NCBI RefSeq assembly: GCF_039525805.1
Contig: NZ_BAAAHZ010000003.1
Source: Dietzia natronolimnaea
Lineage (GTDB): Bacteria; Actinomycetota; Actinomycetes; Mycobacteriales; Mycobacteriaceae
Strand: one strand, 5' to 3'
DNA: 64,000 bases
Shown here piece by piece: positions 16,715-24,283 of the stretch. The notes below the pieces were generated by a model. That model was not told the DNA's origin and did not search any database. It saw only the letters and a list, made by a program, of their open reading frames with translations. Position numbers and translations under genes: made by a program. Every line of letters begins with the position of its first letter. Positions within the stretch are counted from its first letter, which is position 1.

Positions 16715-17400
16715 GCGTCTCCCCCGTCCTCCCTGCGGTCGGTCGGCCGGACCGCTTTGTACCCGACGTTACGCACGGTTCCGATGAGGGACTCGTGGTC
16801 GGGCCCCAGCTTGGCCCGCAGCCGTCGGACGTGGACGTCGACCGTCCGGGTTCCGCCGAAGAAGTCGTATCCCCAGACCTCCTGGAGGAGCTGGGCGCGG
16901 GAGAAGACGCGTCCGGGGTGTTGACACAGGTGCTTGAGGAGTTCGAACTCCTTGTAGGTCAGGTCCAGGGGTCGCCCCTTCACCCGGGCGACGTAGGTCT
17001 CCTCGTCGATCACGAGCTCGCCCACCGTGAGCAACCCGCCGTCGGACTCCCCCTGCGCGGAGTGACGGGCGGCGGAGAGCCTGAACCGGGCGTCCACCTC
17101 CGCCGGTCCCGTGGTCGGCAGGATGATGTCGTCGAGACCCCAGTCCCCGCTGACCGCGATGAGCCCGCCCTCCGAGACCACCGCGATGACGGAGATGTCC
17201 GCGCTTCCCGACAGGAGGCGGCAGAGCGCGCGGGACGCCGCGAGATCACTCCGTGCGTCGACGACGGCGAGCGCGGCCCCCGACAGCTCGGCCACGGAGG
17301 AGGCGAGGGCCGGCAGCAGTCTGACCGAATGCGGCAGGAGCGACAGCGCGGGGACCACCGCCTCGGGGTCGGCTTCAGTCGTGAGGAGCACTACGTCCAT
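16711..17400 (-). CDS. glnR: GlnR-type OmpR-family response regulator
   Basis: A 229-residue regulator. The receiver-like domain occupies residues 1-115 and the winged-helix Trans_reg_C DNA-binding domain about 125-220 (LTVGELVIDEETYVARV, then LTYKEFELLKHLCQHPGRVFSR). GlnR is the orphan nitrogen regulator of actinobacteria. Position next to mshD and lmeA supports the name. The receiver lacks the usual acidic pair at its N-terminus (MDVVLLTTEADPE), and the site equivalent to the phospho-Asp reads VVDARSD. Phosphorylation-independent dimerisation is therefore likely, as known for GlnR. A strong GAGGAGG ribosome-binding site precedes the start. Confidence 0.9.
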   Translation of the reverse strand: MDVVLLTTEADPEAVVPALSLLPHSVRLLPALASSVAELSGAALAVVDARSDLAASRALCRLLSGSADISVIAVVSEGGLIAVSGDWGLDDIILPTTGPAEVDARFRLSAARHSAQGESDGGLLTVGELVIDEETYVARVKGRPLDLTYKEFELLKHLCQHPGRVFSRAQLLQEVWGYDFFGGTRTVDVHVRRLRAKLGPDHESLIGTVRNVGYKAVRPTDRREDGGDA

Positions 17401-17433
17401 GTGTCGCTTCCTCCTCGTCCGGGCGCCCAGACG

Positions 17434-17439
17434 ATACTA
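17434..17439 (-). promoter_or_regulatory. candidate -10 of glnR-mshD
   Basis: TAGTAT on the minus strand lies 34 nt upstream of the glnR start, in the 84-nt gap shared with the divergent lmeA. On the plus strand the same bases read ATACTA, so overlapping divergent promoters are possible. Confidence 0.35.
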
Positions 17440-17484
17440 GCGACCCGTCCCCCAGTTCCGACGATCGGAGTAGACCTGAACCCC

Positions 17485-18225
17485 ATGAGAGCCCGTCGCA
17501 GTGTCACGGTGGCGACCGCCGCCCTGGCCGTCGTGGTGGTCGGCGCCTTCACCGTGGACTCCGTCAACGCCTCCATGGTGGAGGCGGACGTGTCCACCCG
17601 GATCCGCCCGGCGACCCCGGGGGTCGCGGCCCCGTCGGTGATGATCGGTGGGGGCCCGTCGACACGGTGGGCGGGGCCCGGGACACTGGCGTCGGCGTCG
17701 ATCCGCATCGAGGGTGTCACCCGCCCGGGTCTCGGTCCGGTGGCCGTGGAGGCGGCCGTCACCGATCTGTCCGTGCCGGAGGACCGGTCCGCCGACATGA
17801 CCGCGGGTGCGGTCACCGTCTCCGTCCAGATCACCGGAGACTCGCTCGGCCCCGCCCTGGGGATGCGGGACGTCCTGGTCGGCGGCGCCGACGACCCGAG
17901 CCTCGCCGGGGGGGTCGAGCACCGGGCCCGCGTCACCGGGACCCTGGCGGGGACCGACACCCGCGTGTCGGCGATCGTCGACCTGGTCGTCGACGAGTCC
18001 GGCGCGCACCTCGTCCCGGTCGAGCCAGCGACGGGACCCTCCGGACTCCCCGACCAGGACCCCGACCTCGCGTTGCGACGGACCGCGCTGACCCTCTCCC
18101 CGGACGTCCTCCCCCTCGGGATCGCGGTGGAGACCCTCACCGTGCGGGGTGGGACGATCACCGCCGGCGGTACGGCCGGCCCGGGCGCTACGCCGCTCGG
18201 CGACCTGGCCCGACCGGACCACTAG
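17485..18225 (+). CDS. lmeA: LmeA-family phospholipid-binding protein (DUF2993)
   Basis: A 246-residue exported protein. The N-terminus MRARRSVTVATAALAVVVV is a signal peptide or anchor, followed by a beta-rich domain with the DUF2993 pattern (ASIRIEGVTRPGLGPVAVEA, repeated beta strands, a late LPLGIAVETLTVRGG segment). In mycobacteria LmeA (Rv0817c) binds phospholipids and is needed for lipomannan maturation; the gene next to glnR there is the same family. It is divergent from glnR. The start is the ATG after a GGAG located rather far upstream. Confidence 0.85.
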   Translation: MRARRSVTVATAALAVVVVGAFTVDSVNASMVEADVSTRIRPATPGVAAPSVMIGGGPSTRWAGPGTLASASIRIEGVTRPGLGPVAVEAAVTDLSVPEDRSADMTAGAVTVSVQITGDSLGPALGMRDVLVGGADDPSLAGGVEHRARVTGTLAGTDTRVSAIVDLVVDESGAHLVPVEPATGPSGLPDQDPDLALRRTALTLSPDVLPLGIAVETLTVRGGTITAGGTAGPGATPLGDLARPDH

Positions 18226-18235
18226 ACTCCCCGAT

Positions 18236-19066
18236 ATGAGTCGCGACGACGTACTGGTCAGCACCCGCTGGGCCGAATCGCGCCTCGACGATGACTCGGT
18301 GGTCTTCCTCGAGGTCGACGAGGACGTGTCGGCGTATCACACCGACGGCCACATCCCCGGGGCCGTCGCGCTGAACTGGCGCACGGAGTTGCAGGAGGAG
18401 TACACGCGGGACCTCGTGGGCCGCGAGAGGTTCGGCGAACTCATGTCCGAACGCGGGATCACCCGCGATCACACGGTCGTGGTGTACGGCGGCAACCACA
18501 ACTGGTTCGCCGCCTACGCCTACTGGTATCTGCGCCTCTACGGCCACGCCGAGGTGCGGCTGCTCGACGGCGGTCGCATGCGGTGGGAGCGCGACGGACT
18601 ACCTCTCGACACCGATGTACCCCGGCGTCCGGTGACCGCTTACGTGGCCGACCCGCAGGATCTGTCGATCCGCGCGTTCCGCGACGACGTCCTCGCGGGG
18701 CTGGGCAGCGACGCGCTCGTGGACGTCCGCTCGGTCGACGAGTACACCGGCAGGCTCGCGGCGCCGGCCGGGTTACCCCAGGAGGGTGGGCGTCAACGCG
18801 GACACATCCCGGGCGCCGTGAGCATCCCCTGGAACCGCGCCGTGACCCGCGACGGCACCTTCCGCACCGACGCCGACCTCCGCGAGATCTACGCGGACTT
18901 CCTCGACGAACCCGGTCGCCGCGTGGTGACCTACTGCCGGATCGGTGAGCGCTCCAGCCACACCTGGTTCGTCCTCCACGAGCTCCTCGACCAGCCCGAC
19001 GTGGTCAACTACGACGGCAGCTGGGTGGAGTACGGCTCACTGATCGGTGTCCCGGTCGAGCGGTGA
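18236..19066 (+). CDS. thiosulfate sulfurtransferase (two rhodanese domains)
   Basis: A 276-residue enzyme of the CysA2/SseA type. The N-terminal inactive rhodanese domain (residues 1-125) is followed by the catalytic domain (about 150-276), whose active-site loop is CRIGERS with nucleophile Cys234. This loop is shared with mycobacterial CysA2. It transfers the sulfane sulfur of thiosulfate to a thiophilic acceptor. The start ATG lies 11 nt downstream of the lmeA stop, so the two are probably co-transcribed. M. tuberculosis has cysA2 in the same neighbourhood. Confidence 0.93.
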   Translation: MSRDDVLVSTRWAESRLDDDSVVFLEVDEDVSAYHTDGHIPGAVALNWRTELQEEYTRDLVGRERFGELMSERGITRDHTVVVYGGNHNWFAAYAYWYLRLYGHAEVRLLDGGRMRWERDGLPLDTDVPRRPVTAYVADPQDLSIRAFRDDVLAGLGSDALVDVRSVDEYTGRLAAPAGLPQEGGRQRGHIPGAVSIPWNRAVTRDGTFRTDADLREIYADFLDEPGRRVVTYCRIGERSSHTWFVLHELLDQPDVVNYDGSWVEYGSLIGVPVER

Positions 19067-19114
19067 GGATCCTCCTCTCCCCGCTCGGGCGATCGACTCG
19101 CTAATCTCTGGGGC

Positions 19115-19615
19115 ATGTCACTTCTCTCCCGAGCGTTCGGACTGGCCGCACGCGCCTCCGTCGTCGCCGTCGGCGCCTCCGTGGCCTCCGCCGTCATCGT
19201 CGGCGTCGACCAGCGACGGGGCGCGGTCCCCCAGGTCCCGGACCACCCCGGCCCGTACTCCCCCGCGGAGCGCGAGGCGGCGGTGCGGATGTACCTCACC
19301 GCGCTCACGCTGCCCGCGGCCGCGTTCCGGGTGCCCTTCGCGCCGGACTGCGTCCGGCGGGAGAACGGGCTCAGGACCGGGTTCGGCGCCGACCACCTCA
19401 AGTGGGACCTGCACCTGCACCTGCAGTACTCGACGATCCGGGAGGTGCGCGACATCGTGATCACCGTCGATCCGCCGGGACGCGAGGGCGTCGTGCACGC
19501 GGACTTCACCCTCGTGACCGTGGTGGGGCTCAGGGCACGGGTCAGCGAGGACTTCGTGGTTCCCCCCGAGGACTGCCTGATCCACTCGATCGACGCCCGC
19601 ATCTCACTCGGCTGA
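19115..19615 (+). CDS. conserved exported/membrane protein of unknown function
   Basis: A 166-residue protein with an N-terminal hydrophobic segment (AARASVVAVGASVASAVIVG) that is either a signal peptide or a single anchor. A hydrophilic alpha/beta domain of about 130 residues follows and contains two cysteines (APDCVRRENG and PPEDCLIHS) that could form a disulfide outside the membrane. I do not recognise a family. It is in line with the sulfurtransferase (49 nt apart) and the next two coupled genes, so an operon is plausible. Confidence 0.8.
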   Translation: MSLLSRAFGLAARASVVAVGASVASAVIVGVDQRRGAVPQVPDHPGPYSPAEREAAVRMYLTALTLPAAAFRVPFAPDCVRRENGLRTGFGADHLKWDLHLHLQYSTIREVRDIVITVDPPGREGVVHADFTLVTVVGLRARVSEDFVVPPEDCLIHSIDARISLG

Positions 19616-19639
19616 CACCCTCGGGGTTAGGATTAGACC

Positions 19640-19738
19640 ATGGTGCTCTTCTTCGAGATCCTCCTCGTCCTCTGCACGCTGGCCATCACATGGGTCACCT
19701 GCTACATCGTGTACCGCACGGTCACCGACGAGTCGTGA
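19640..19738 (+). CDS. 32-residue single-pass membrane protein
   Basis: The ORF encodes MVLFFEILLVLCTLAITW followed by VTCYIVYRTVTDES: one strongly hydrophobic helix with two cysteines and a short charged tail. Its stop codon overlaps the GTG start of the nitrobindin-like gene by 4 nt (GTGA), and the codons are normal for this genome, so it is probably translated and couples the next gene. No family is recognised; it could be a membrane tether or a leader peptide. Confidence 0.6.
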   Translation: MVLFFEILLVLCTLAITWVTCYIVYRTVTDES

Positions 19739-20424
19739 CGGACGGCGGCCACACCGGCGCGGTCGACCCCACGTCGTCCACCCCCGAGGGGGGAGACGGC
19801 GGTTCGGTCGTCCGCGGGTCCGCGAACGCGGCGGTCGATGCCGCGGCGCAGCGTTCCGAGCAGACCGCGGGTCGGAACATCCCGGCGTTCTCCGACCTCC
19901 CGGTCCCGGGGGACACGGCCAACCTCCGGTTCGGTCCTGACCTGCACCCGGGCCTTCTCGCCCTGCTCCCCCTGGTGGGGGTCTGGGAGGGCGAGGGCGA
20001 GGCGGACACCGCCGACCGGGGCGAGCACCGCTTCGGCCAGCAGATCGTCGTCTCCCACGACGGGGAGAACTACCTGAGCTGGAGTTCCCGCGCCTGGACG
20101 TTCGACACGGGCGGGGCGGTCGACGACGCCGCCTACCGCGAGTCGGGGTTCTGGCGGATCTCCGCGGACGACCAGCTCGAGTTCCTGGTGGCGCACGCCT
20201 CCGGGGTCATCGAGATGTACTACGGGGCGCCGATCAACCAGGCCGCGTGGGAGATGGCGACCGACGTCGTGCTCGCCTCCCCCACCGGCCCGGAGCGTGG
20301 CGGCGCCAAGCGCATCTACGGGATCGTCGAGGGCGGCGACCTGGGGTGGGTCGAGGAGCGCGTCCACCCGGAGAAGGGCCTGGTCCCGCACATGTCGGCG
20401 CGCCTGCGGCGCGTCGCCGGCTGA
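19735..20424 (+). CDS. nitrobindin-like FABP-family heme protein (peroxynitrite isomerase)
   Basis: A 229-residue homologue of M. tuberculosis Rv0813c. After a non-conserved N-terminus of about 70 residues, a ten-stranded beta-barrel begins with the nitrobindin motif GVWEGEG (82-88). The barrel continues with YLSWSSRAWTFDTGG and EFLVAHASGVIEMYYG. It ends PHMSARLRRV, whose His219 is in the position of the proximal heme ligand of nitrobindins. Family members bind ferric heme, react with NO and isomerise peroxynitrite to nitrate. The GTG start overlaps the upstream 32-codon ORF. Its stop lies in the first unit of a tandem repeat. Confidence 0.88.
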   Translation: MTDGGHTGAVDPTSSTPEGGDGGSVVRGSANAAVDAAAQRSEQTAGRNIPAFSDLPVPGDTANLRFGPDLHPGLLALLPLVGVWEGEGEADTADRGEHRFGQQIVVSHDGENYLSWSSRAWTFDTGGAVDDAAYRESGFWRISADDQLEFLVAHASGVIEMYYGAPINQAAWEMATDVVLASPTGPERGGAKRIYGIVEGGDLGWVEERVHPEKGLVPHMSARLRRVAG

Positions 20425-20538
20425 CCGCGCCCGGCGCCGGCTGACCGCGCCCGTCGACGGCTGACCGCGCCCGGCGACGGCTGACCGCGCCCGGCGACGG
20501 CTGACCGCGCCCGTCGACGGCTGACCGCGCCCGGCGTC
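20419..20538. repeat. six tandem copies of a 20-bp unit
   Basis: Units of GGCTGACCGCGCCCGGCGAC (variants at positions 16 and 18-20) run without interruption from 20419 to 20538. The stop codon of the nitrobindin-like gene (20422-20424) is inside the first unit. Because 20 is not a multiple of 3, the TGA in each unit falls in all three frames across the array. Related GTCGGCCTTCTGACC sequences continue to about 20575. It is too short and lacks spacers, so it is not a CRISPR. Confidence 0.95.
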
Positions 20539-20610
20539 GGCCTACTGACCCGTGGTTCGCGTCGGCCTTCTGACCGGCGACGGGTGTCGGCCGATGTCCC
20601 GCACGGGACG

Positions 20611-21531
20611 TCAGGCCCGCCCGACCGCCCGGTCGACCATCCCGGCGACGTCGACCCCGGGATACGCCCCGTCCAGCGTCACGTCGTCGATCCGGCGGAC
20701 CCGGGCGGCGAGGGTGACCGAGGAGAGCAACCACACGGCGTCGGCCGTGAGCAGATCCGACAGCAGGAGCCGTTCGCGGCGGACCGGTACACCCTCCCGC
20801 TCCGCGACCTCGGCCAGCGCCCCGAGCGTGGTGCCCTCGAGGATCCCGACCTCCGCCGGGGGACTGACGAGTTCACCTGATCGGGCGATGAGGATCGTCG
20901 ACCGGGGGCCCTCGAGAACCTCTCCCTCGGAGGACAGGTACACCACGTCGTCGTACCCGTCGGCGGCCGCGTGGCGCAGGGCGGCCATGTTGGCCGCGTA
21001 GGACAGGGTCTTGGCGCCCAGCAGCATCCAGGGCGCCGACGCGGCGAAGTCCGCCGGGAACCCCCTGCCCAGCACGGTCACCGCGATGCCCTCCGCGCGG
21101 GCTCGCACCGCGTGTGGACCGACCGGGGCGACGGTGATGTAGGCCGTCTCCGGGCCGCCGCGCTCGGGGCCACGGGACAGCACCAGCCGCACCATCGCCT
21201 CGGAGTCCGGGCCCCATTCCCGCGCGGCCAGCGCGATCCCCGCACCCCATTCCCCGGCCGTCGGCCCGGTGAGACCGAGAGCGGCGGCCGACCTCCCCAA
21301 CCGGGTGAGATGCCGCTCCGGCTTGGCCGGTCGGCCGCCCACCATCAGCAGGGTCTCGAAGCACCCGTCCCCCCGGACGGCGGCGAGGTCGTCGGCGAGC
21401 AGCAGCGGCTCCCCGGCGGGGTGCACCCGGGGGCGTGGGCCGTCCGGCCCGCCGGCGACCAGGACGACCACCCGCGCGTCCGCCCCCCGGTCCGTCGCCC
21501 GGTCCGCTCCTTCTCCCGCCGCAGTGCCCAT
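20611..21531 (-). CDS. class IV aminotransferase (aminodeoxychorismate lyase-like)
   Basis: A 306-residue PLP-fold IV enzyme, a homologue of M. tuberculosis Rv0812. The catalytic lysine lies in LGAKTLSYAANMAALRHA and the PLP-binding EGEVLEGPRSTI segment is present. The N-terminal RGDGCFETLL matches ADC lyase/D-amino-acid aminotransferase relatives. The probable reaction is cleavage of 4-amino-4-deoxychorismate to p-aminobenzoate and pyruvate for folate synthesis, although branched-chain or D-amino acid aminotransferase activity cannot be excluded. It is divergent from ygfZ. The ATG giving MGTAAGEG is preferred over one 8 codons upstream. Confidence 0.87.
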   Translation of the reverse strand: MGTAAGEGADRATDRGADARVVVLVAGGPDGPRPRVHPAGEPLLLADDLAAVRGDGCFETLLMVGGRPAKPERHLTRLGRSAAALGLTGPTAGEWGAGIALAAREWGPDSEAMVRLVLSRGPERGGPETAYITVAPVGPHAVRARAEGIAVTVLGRGFPADFAASAPWMLLGAKTLSYAANMAALRHAAADGYDDVVYLSSEGEVLEGPRSTILIARSGELVSPPAEVGILEGTTLGALAEVAEREGVPVRRERLLLSDLLTADAVWLLSSVTLAARVRRIDDVTLDGAYPGVDVAGMVDRAVGRA

Positions 21532-21569
21532 GGCGGCAACACTACGACGACGCACGTAGGATCGCGATC

Positions 21570-22733
21570 GTGACCGTCCCAGCTGTGCCCGACCGGACCG
21601 ACAATGGCTACCACAGCCCGATCCTGACCCGTCCCGGCGCCGTGGACACCCCGGGTCCCGGCCCGGACGCCGGGGTCCCGTTCCACTACGGCGACCCCTT
21701 CGGTGAGCAGCGCACGGCCACCACCTCCGTGGTGGTCGTCGACCGCTCCCACCGCGACGTGCTGACCATCGGCGGTGGCGAGCGGCTGAGCTGGCTCGAG
21801 GGCTTCGTCTCCCAGCACGTGTCCGAACTGGAGGACCGCTCCGGTGGCGAGACGCTGATCCTGGACGCCAACGGTCGGGTGGAGCACCACGTGGTGCTCT
21901 CCGACGTCGACGGGACGCTCGTCATGGACACCGAGCCCGGCCGGGGCGCGGCCCTGCTCACGTTCCTGACCCGGATGGTCTTCTGGGCCGACGCCACTCC
22001 GGAGGCCGCCGACCTCGTCGTCGTCACCCTCGCCGGCACCGGGCTCCCCGGTGCCCTCACCGCTCCGGACGGGACCATGGTGGAGCTCCCCGTCGGCGAC
22101 TACGCGAGCGTCCCCCTGCCGGGGGGCGGGATCGCACGTCGGATGCCGTGGCCGTTGGCGGGCTCGGTCGATCTCCTCGTCCCCCGGGCCGGGCTGACCG
22201 GATGGTTCGACGCGGCGGTCCGGGCCGGCGCCCGTCCGGCGGGCTCGTGGGCGTTCGAGGCCCTCCGCGCGGTGGAGACGGACCCGCTCCGGGCGCGACT
22301 CGGCGTGGACACCGACGAGAAGACCATCCCCCACGAGATCCCCACGTGGATCGGCGAGGTGGCGCAGCGCGGCGCGGTCCACCTGAACAAGGGGTGCTAC
22401 CGGGGCCAGGAGACGGTCTCCCGCGTCCACAACCTCGGCAAGTCCCCCCGGGTCCTCGTGCGTCTGCACCTGGACGGCTCCGGCGGCGACCAGTCGCTCT
22501 CCCCCGGCGCCGAGGTCCTCGCCGGTGGCCGCACCGTGGGGCGCGTGGGGACCGTCGTCCAGCACCACGAGTACGGTCCGGTGGCGCTCGCCCTGCTCAA
22601 GCGGTCGGTGCCGTCCGACACCGTTCTCGAGGTGGACGGCGTCTCCGCCGCCATCGATCCCGACTCCGTCCCGCACGACTCCGGCCCGCAGGCCGGACGT
22701 GAGGCGATCCGCAGGCTGCGCGGCCAGGCGTAG
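21570..22733 (+). CDS. ygfZ: folate-binding YgfZ/GcvT-like protein
   Basis: A 387-residue homologue of Rv0811c. The YgfZ signature K-G-C-Y-x-G-Q-E is present as NKGCYRGQETVSR, with the reactive cysteine. The N-terminal GcvT-like fold includes GERLSWLEGFVSQHVSEL. YgfZ uses tetrahydrofolate to assist repair or assembly of certain iron-sulfur enzymes. The start is a GTG at 21570. It shares a 38-nt divergent region with the aminotransferase, fitting a folate theme. Confidence 0.92.
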   Translation: MTVPAVPDRTDNGYHSPILTRPGAVDTPGPGPDAGVPFHYGDPFGEQRTATTSVVVVDRSHRDVLTIGGGERLSWLEGFVSQHVSELEDRSGGETLILDANGRVEHHVVLSDVDGTLVMDTEPGRGAALLTFLTRMVFWADATPEAADLVVVTLAGTGLPGALTAPDGTMVELPVGDYASVPLPGGGIARRMPWPLAGSVDLLVPRAGLTGWFDAAVRAGARPAGSWAFEALRAVETDPLRARLGVDTDEKTIPHEIPTWIGEVAQRGAVHLNKGCYRGQETVSRVHNLGKSPRVLVRLHLDGSGGDQSLSPGAEVLAGGRTVGRVGTVVQHHEYGPVALALLKRSVPSDTVLEVDGVSAAIDPDSVPHDSGPQAGREAIRRLRGQA

Positions 22734-22763
22734 GAGCCCGAGGTGGCCCCCACGACACCCGGG

Positions 22764-22792
22764 CGGACATTCCGCGCCGGGCACGCTATCCT
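22764..22792 (+). promoter_or_regulatory. candidate promoter of the DUF3073 gene
   Basis: CGGACA and TATCCT are separated by 17 nt, with the -10 hexamer ending 73 nt upstream of the start codon. The 132-nt region upstream otherwise contains a repeated GAGGTGGCCC sequence (near 22739 and 22829). Confidence 0.45.
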
Positions 22793-22865
22793 GTGGACAG
22801 GCAGATACTCACATTGATGGGCACCCCCGAGGTGGCCCAGCACCGTTTCCGAGGGGGTCAGGTCA

Positions 22866-23069
22866 ATGGGCCGAGGCCGCGCGAAGGCGAAGCAGACCAA
22901 GGTCGCTCGCGAACTCAAGTACAACACTCCGCAGACGGACCTAGAACGTCTCCAGGCGGAGTTGGCCGGTGGTGGCGCGCCCACCACACGCCTCAGCACC
23001 GATCGGCCCGGTGCCGAGGAGGACGACGACCCGTACGGGTCGTGGTCCGACGGCGACAGCAGGTTCTGA
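22866..23069 (+). CDS. DUF3073 family small protein
   Basis: A 67-residue protein. A basic, Lys/Arg-rich N-terminus (MGRGRAKAKQTKVARELKY) is followed by an acidic tail ending EEDDDPYGSWSDGDSRF. This is the DUF3073 pattern found next to purM in many actinobacteria (Rv0810c in M. tuberculosis). A strong GAGGGGG ribosome-binding site lies 8 nt upstream. The function is unknown; the charged, low-complexity composition suggests nucleic-acid or ribosome association. It is followed by a strong terminator shared with convergent purM. Confidence 0.92.
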   Translation: MGRGRAKAKQTKVARELKYNTPQTDLERLQAELAGGGAPTTRLSTDRPGAEEDDDPYGSWSDGDSRF

Positions 23070-23093
23070 CCGCACTCCCCGACCGCCGCCTAC

Positions 23094-23132
23094 ACGTGGG
23101 CCGGGCATCCAGCGAGGATGCCCGGCCCACGT
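23094..23132. terminator. bidirectional terminator between DUF3073 gene and purM
   Basis: A perfect 17-bp inverted repeat (ACGTGGGCCGGGCATCC and its complement) with a 5-nt loop lies between the two convergent stop codons. A short T-rich GTTCGTGTG follows on the plus strand. Confidence 0.85.
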
Positions 23133-23157
23133 TCGTGTGGCGAGGTGCGCCGCCCGG

Positions 23158-24243
23158 CTAGAAGCGGGCGTGTGATCCCTCGAGGACGACGCGCGGTCCG
23201 TCCGCGGCGACCTCCCCGGCCTTGTCCACGTGTCCGATCACCCAGTTGTCCACGTGCCGGGCGGTGAGCACCGCCTGCGCGCGGTCCACGTCCTCGGCCG
23301 GGAGCACGGCGATCATACCGACCCCCATGTTGAACGTCCGCTCCATCTCGGCCTGCTCGACACGGCCGTGGTGGGCGATCGTGCCGAACACGGCGGGCAC
23401 GGGCCAGCGGCCACGGTCGAGACGCGCGACCAGTCCGCGCGGCATGACCCGCGCGAGATTCTCCGCCAGGCCTCCACCGGTGACGTGGCTGAACACCCGG
23501 ACGTCGGTCTCGGCGATGAGGCTCAGGCAGTCCAGGGCGTAGATGCGGGTGGGCTCGAGGAGTTCCTCACCCAGGGTGCGACCGAACTCCTCCACGTGCC
23601 CCTCCAGCGGGAGGCGGGCGAGTTCCAGCAGTACGTGCCGGGCCAGCGAGTACCCGTTGGAATGCAGGCCCGAGGACGCCATCCCCACGATCACGTCGCC
23701 GGGGCGGACGTTCTCCGCCTTGAGGACCTCGTCGGACTCGACGATCCCGACCCCGGTGCCCGAGATGTCGTACTCGCCGGGGGCCATCAGTCCCGGGTGC
23801 TCGGCGGTCTCGCCGCCCAGCAGCGCGCAACCGGCCCGGACGCAGCCCTCGGCGATCCCCTCGACGATGTCGGCCACGTGTTCCGGCACGACCTTGCCGA
23901 TCGCGATGTAGTCCTGGAGGAACAGCGGCTCGGCCCCGCACACCACCAGGTCGTCCACCACCATGGCCACGAGGTCGATGCCCACCGTGTTGTGGACGTC
24001 CATGGCCTGCGCCACCGCGATCTTGGTCCCGACGCCGTCCGTCGACGAGGCCAGGAGCGGTTGACGGTAGGAGTTCTTCAGGGAGAACAGCCCGGCGAAG
24101 CCCCCGAGGCCACCCATCACCTCCGGCCGGGTCGCGCGCTTGGCGTGGGGCGCGAACAGCTCGACGGCGCGCTCGCCGGCGTCGATGTCGACTCCGGCGG
24201 CGGCGTACGAGGCGCCGCTCGCGGGGTGGGGGTTCTCGGTCAT
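23158..24243 (-). CDS. purM: phosphoribosylformylglycinamidine cyclo-ligase (AIR synthetase)
   Basis: PurM closes the imidazole ring, converting FGAM to AIR with ATP, the fifth step of purine synthesis. The 361-residue protein starts with the family SYAAAGVDIDAGERAVE and has the ATP-site loop LLASSTDGVGTKIAVA. AMVVDDLVVCGAEPLFLQDY and LLGGETAEHPGLM follow, and then the C-terminal domain HVTGGGLAENLARV. It follows purF by 40 nt on the same strand, the usual purF-purM operon. Confidence 0.97.
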   Translation of the reverse strand: MTENPHPASGASYAAAGVDIDAGERAVELFAPHAKRATRPEVMGGLGGFAGLFSLKNSYRQPLLASSTDGVGTKIAVAQAMDVHNTVGIDLVAMVVDDLVVCGAEPLFLQDYIAIGKVVPEHVADIVEGIAEGCVRAGCALLGGETAEHPGLMAPGEYDISGTGVGIVESDEVLKAENVRPGDVIVGMASSGLHSNGYSLARHVLLELARLPLEGHVEEFGRTLGEELLEPTRIYALDCLSLIAETDVRVFSHVTGGGLAENLARVMPRGLVARLDRGRWPVPAVFGTIAHHGRVEQAEMERTFNMGVGMIAVLPAEDVDRAQAVLTARHVDNWVIGHVDKAGEVAADGPRVVLEGSHARF

Positions 24244-24283
24244 CTTCGGTTCTCCTCATCGGCGCCCGTGGTCGGGCGCCCGG

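Noticed and set aside
16795..17484. In-frame 5' extension of lmeA across glnR
   Set aside because: It is antisense to glnR. The signal peptide begins at the ATG at 17485.
20419..20538. Repeat array considered as CRISPR
   Set aside because: Units are contiguous without spacers and no cas genes are present.
24244..24283. Riboswitch or purine-box search upstream of purM and in other pur intergenic gaps
   Set aside because: The gaps are short and I see no conserved riboswitch core; only the small GGTCCG dyad before purF was noted.
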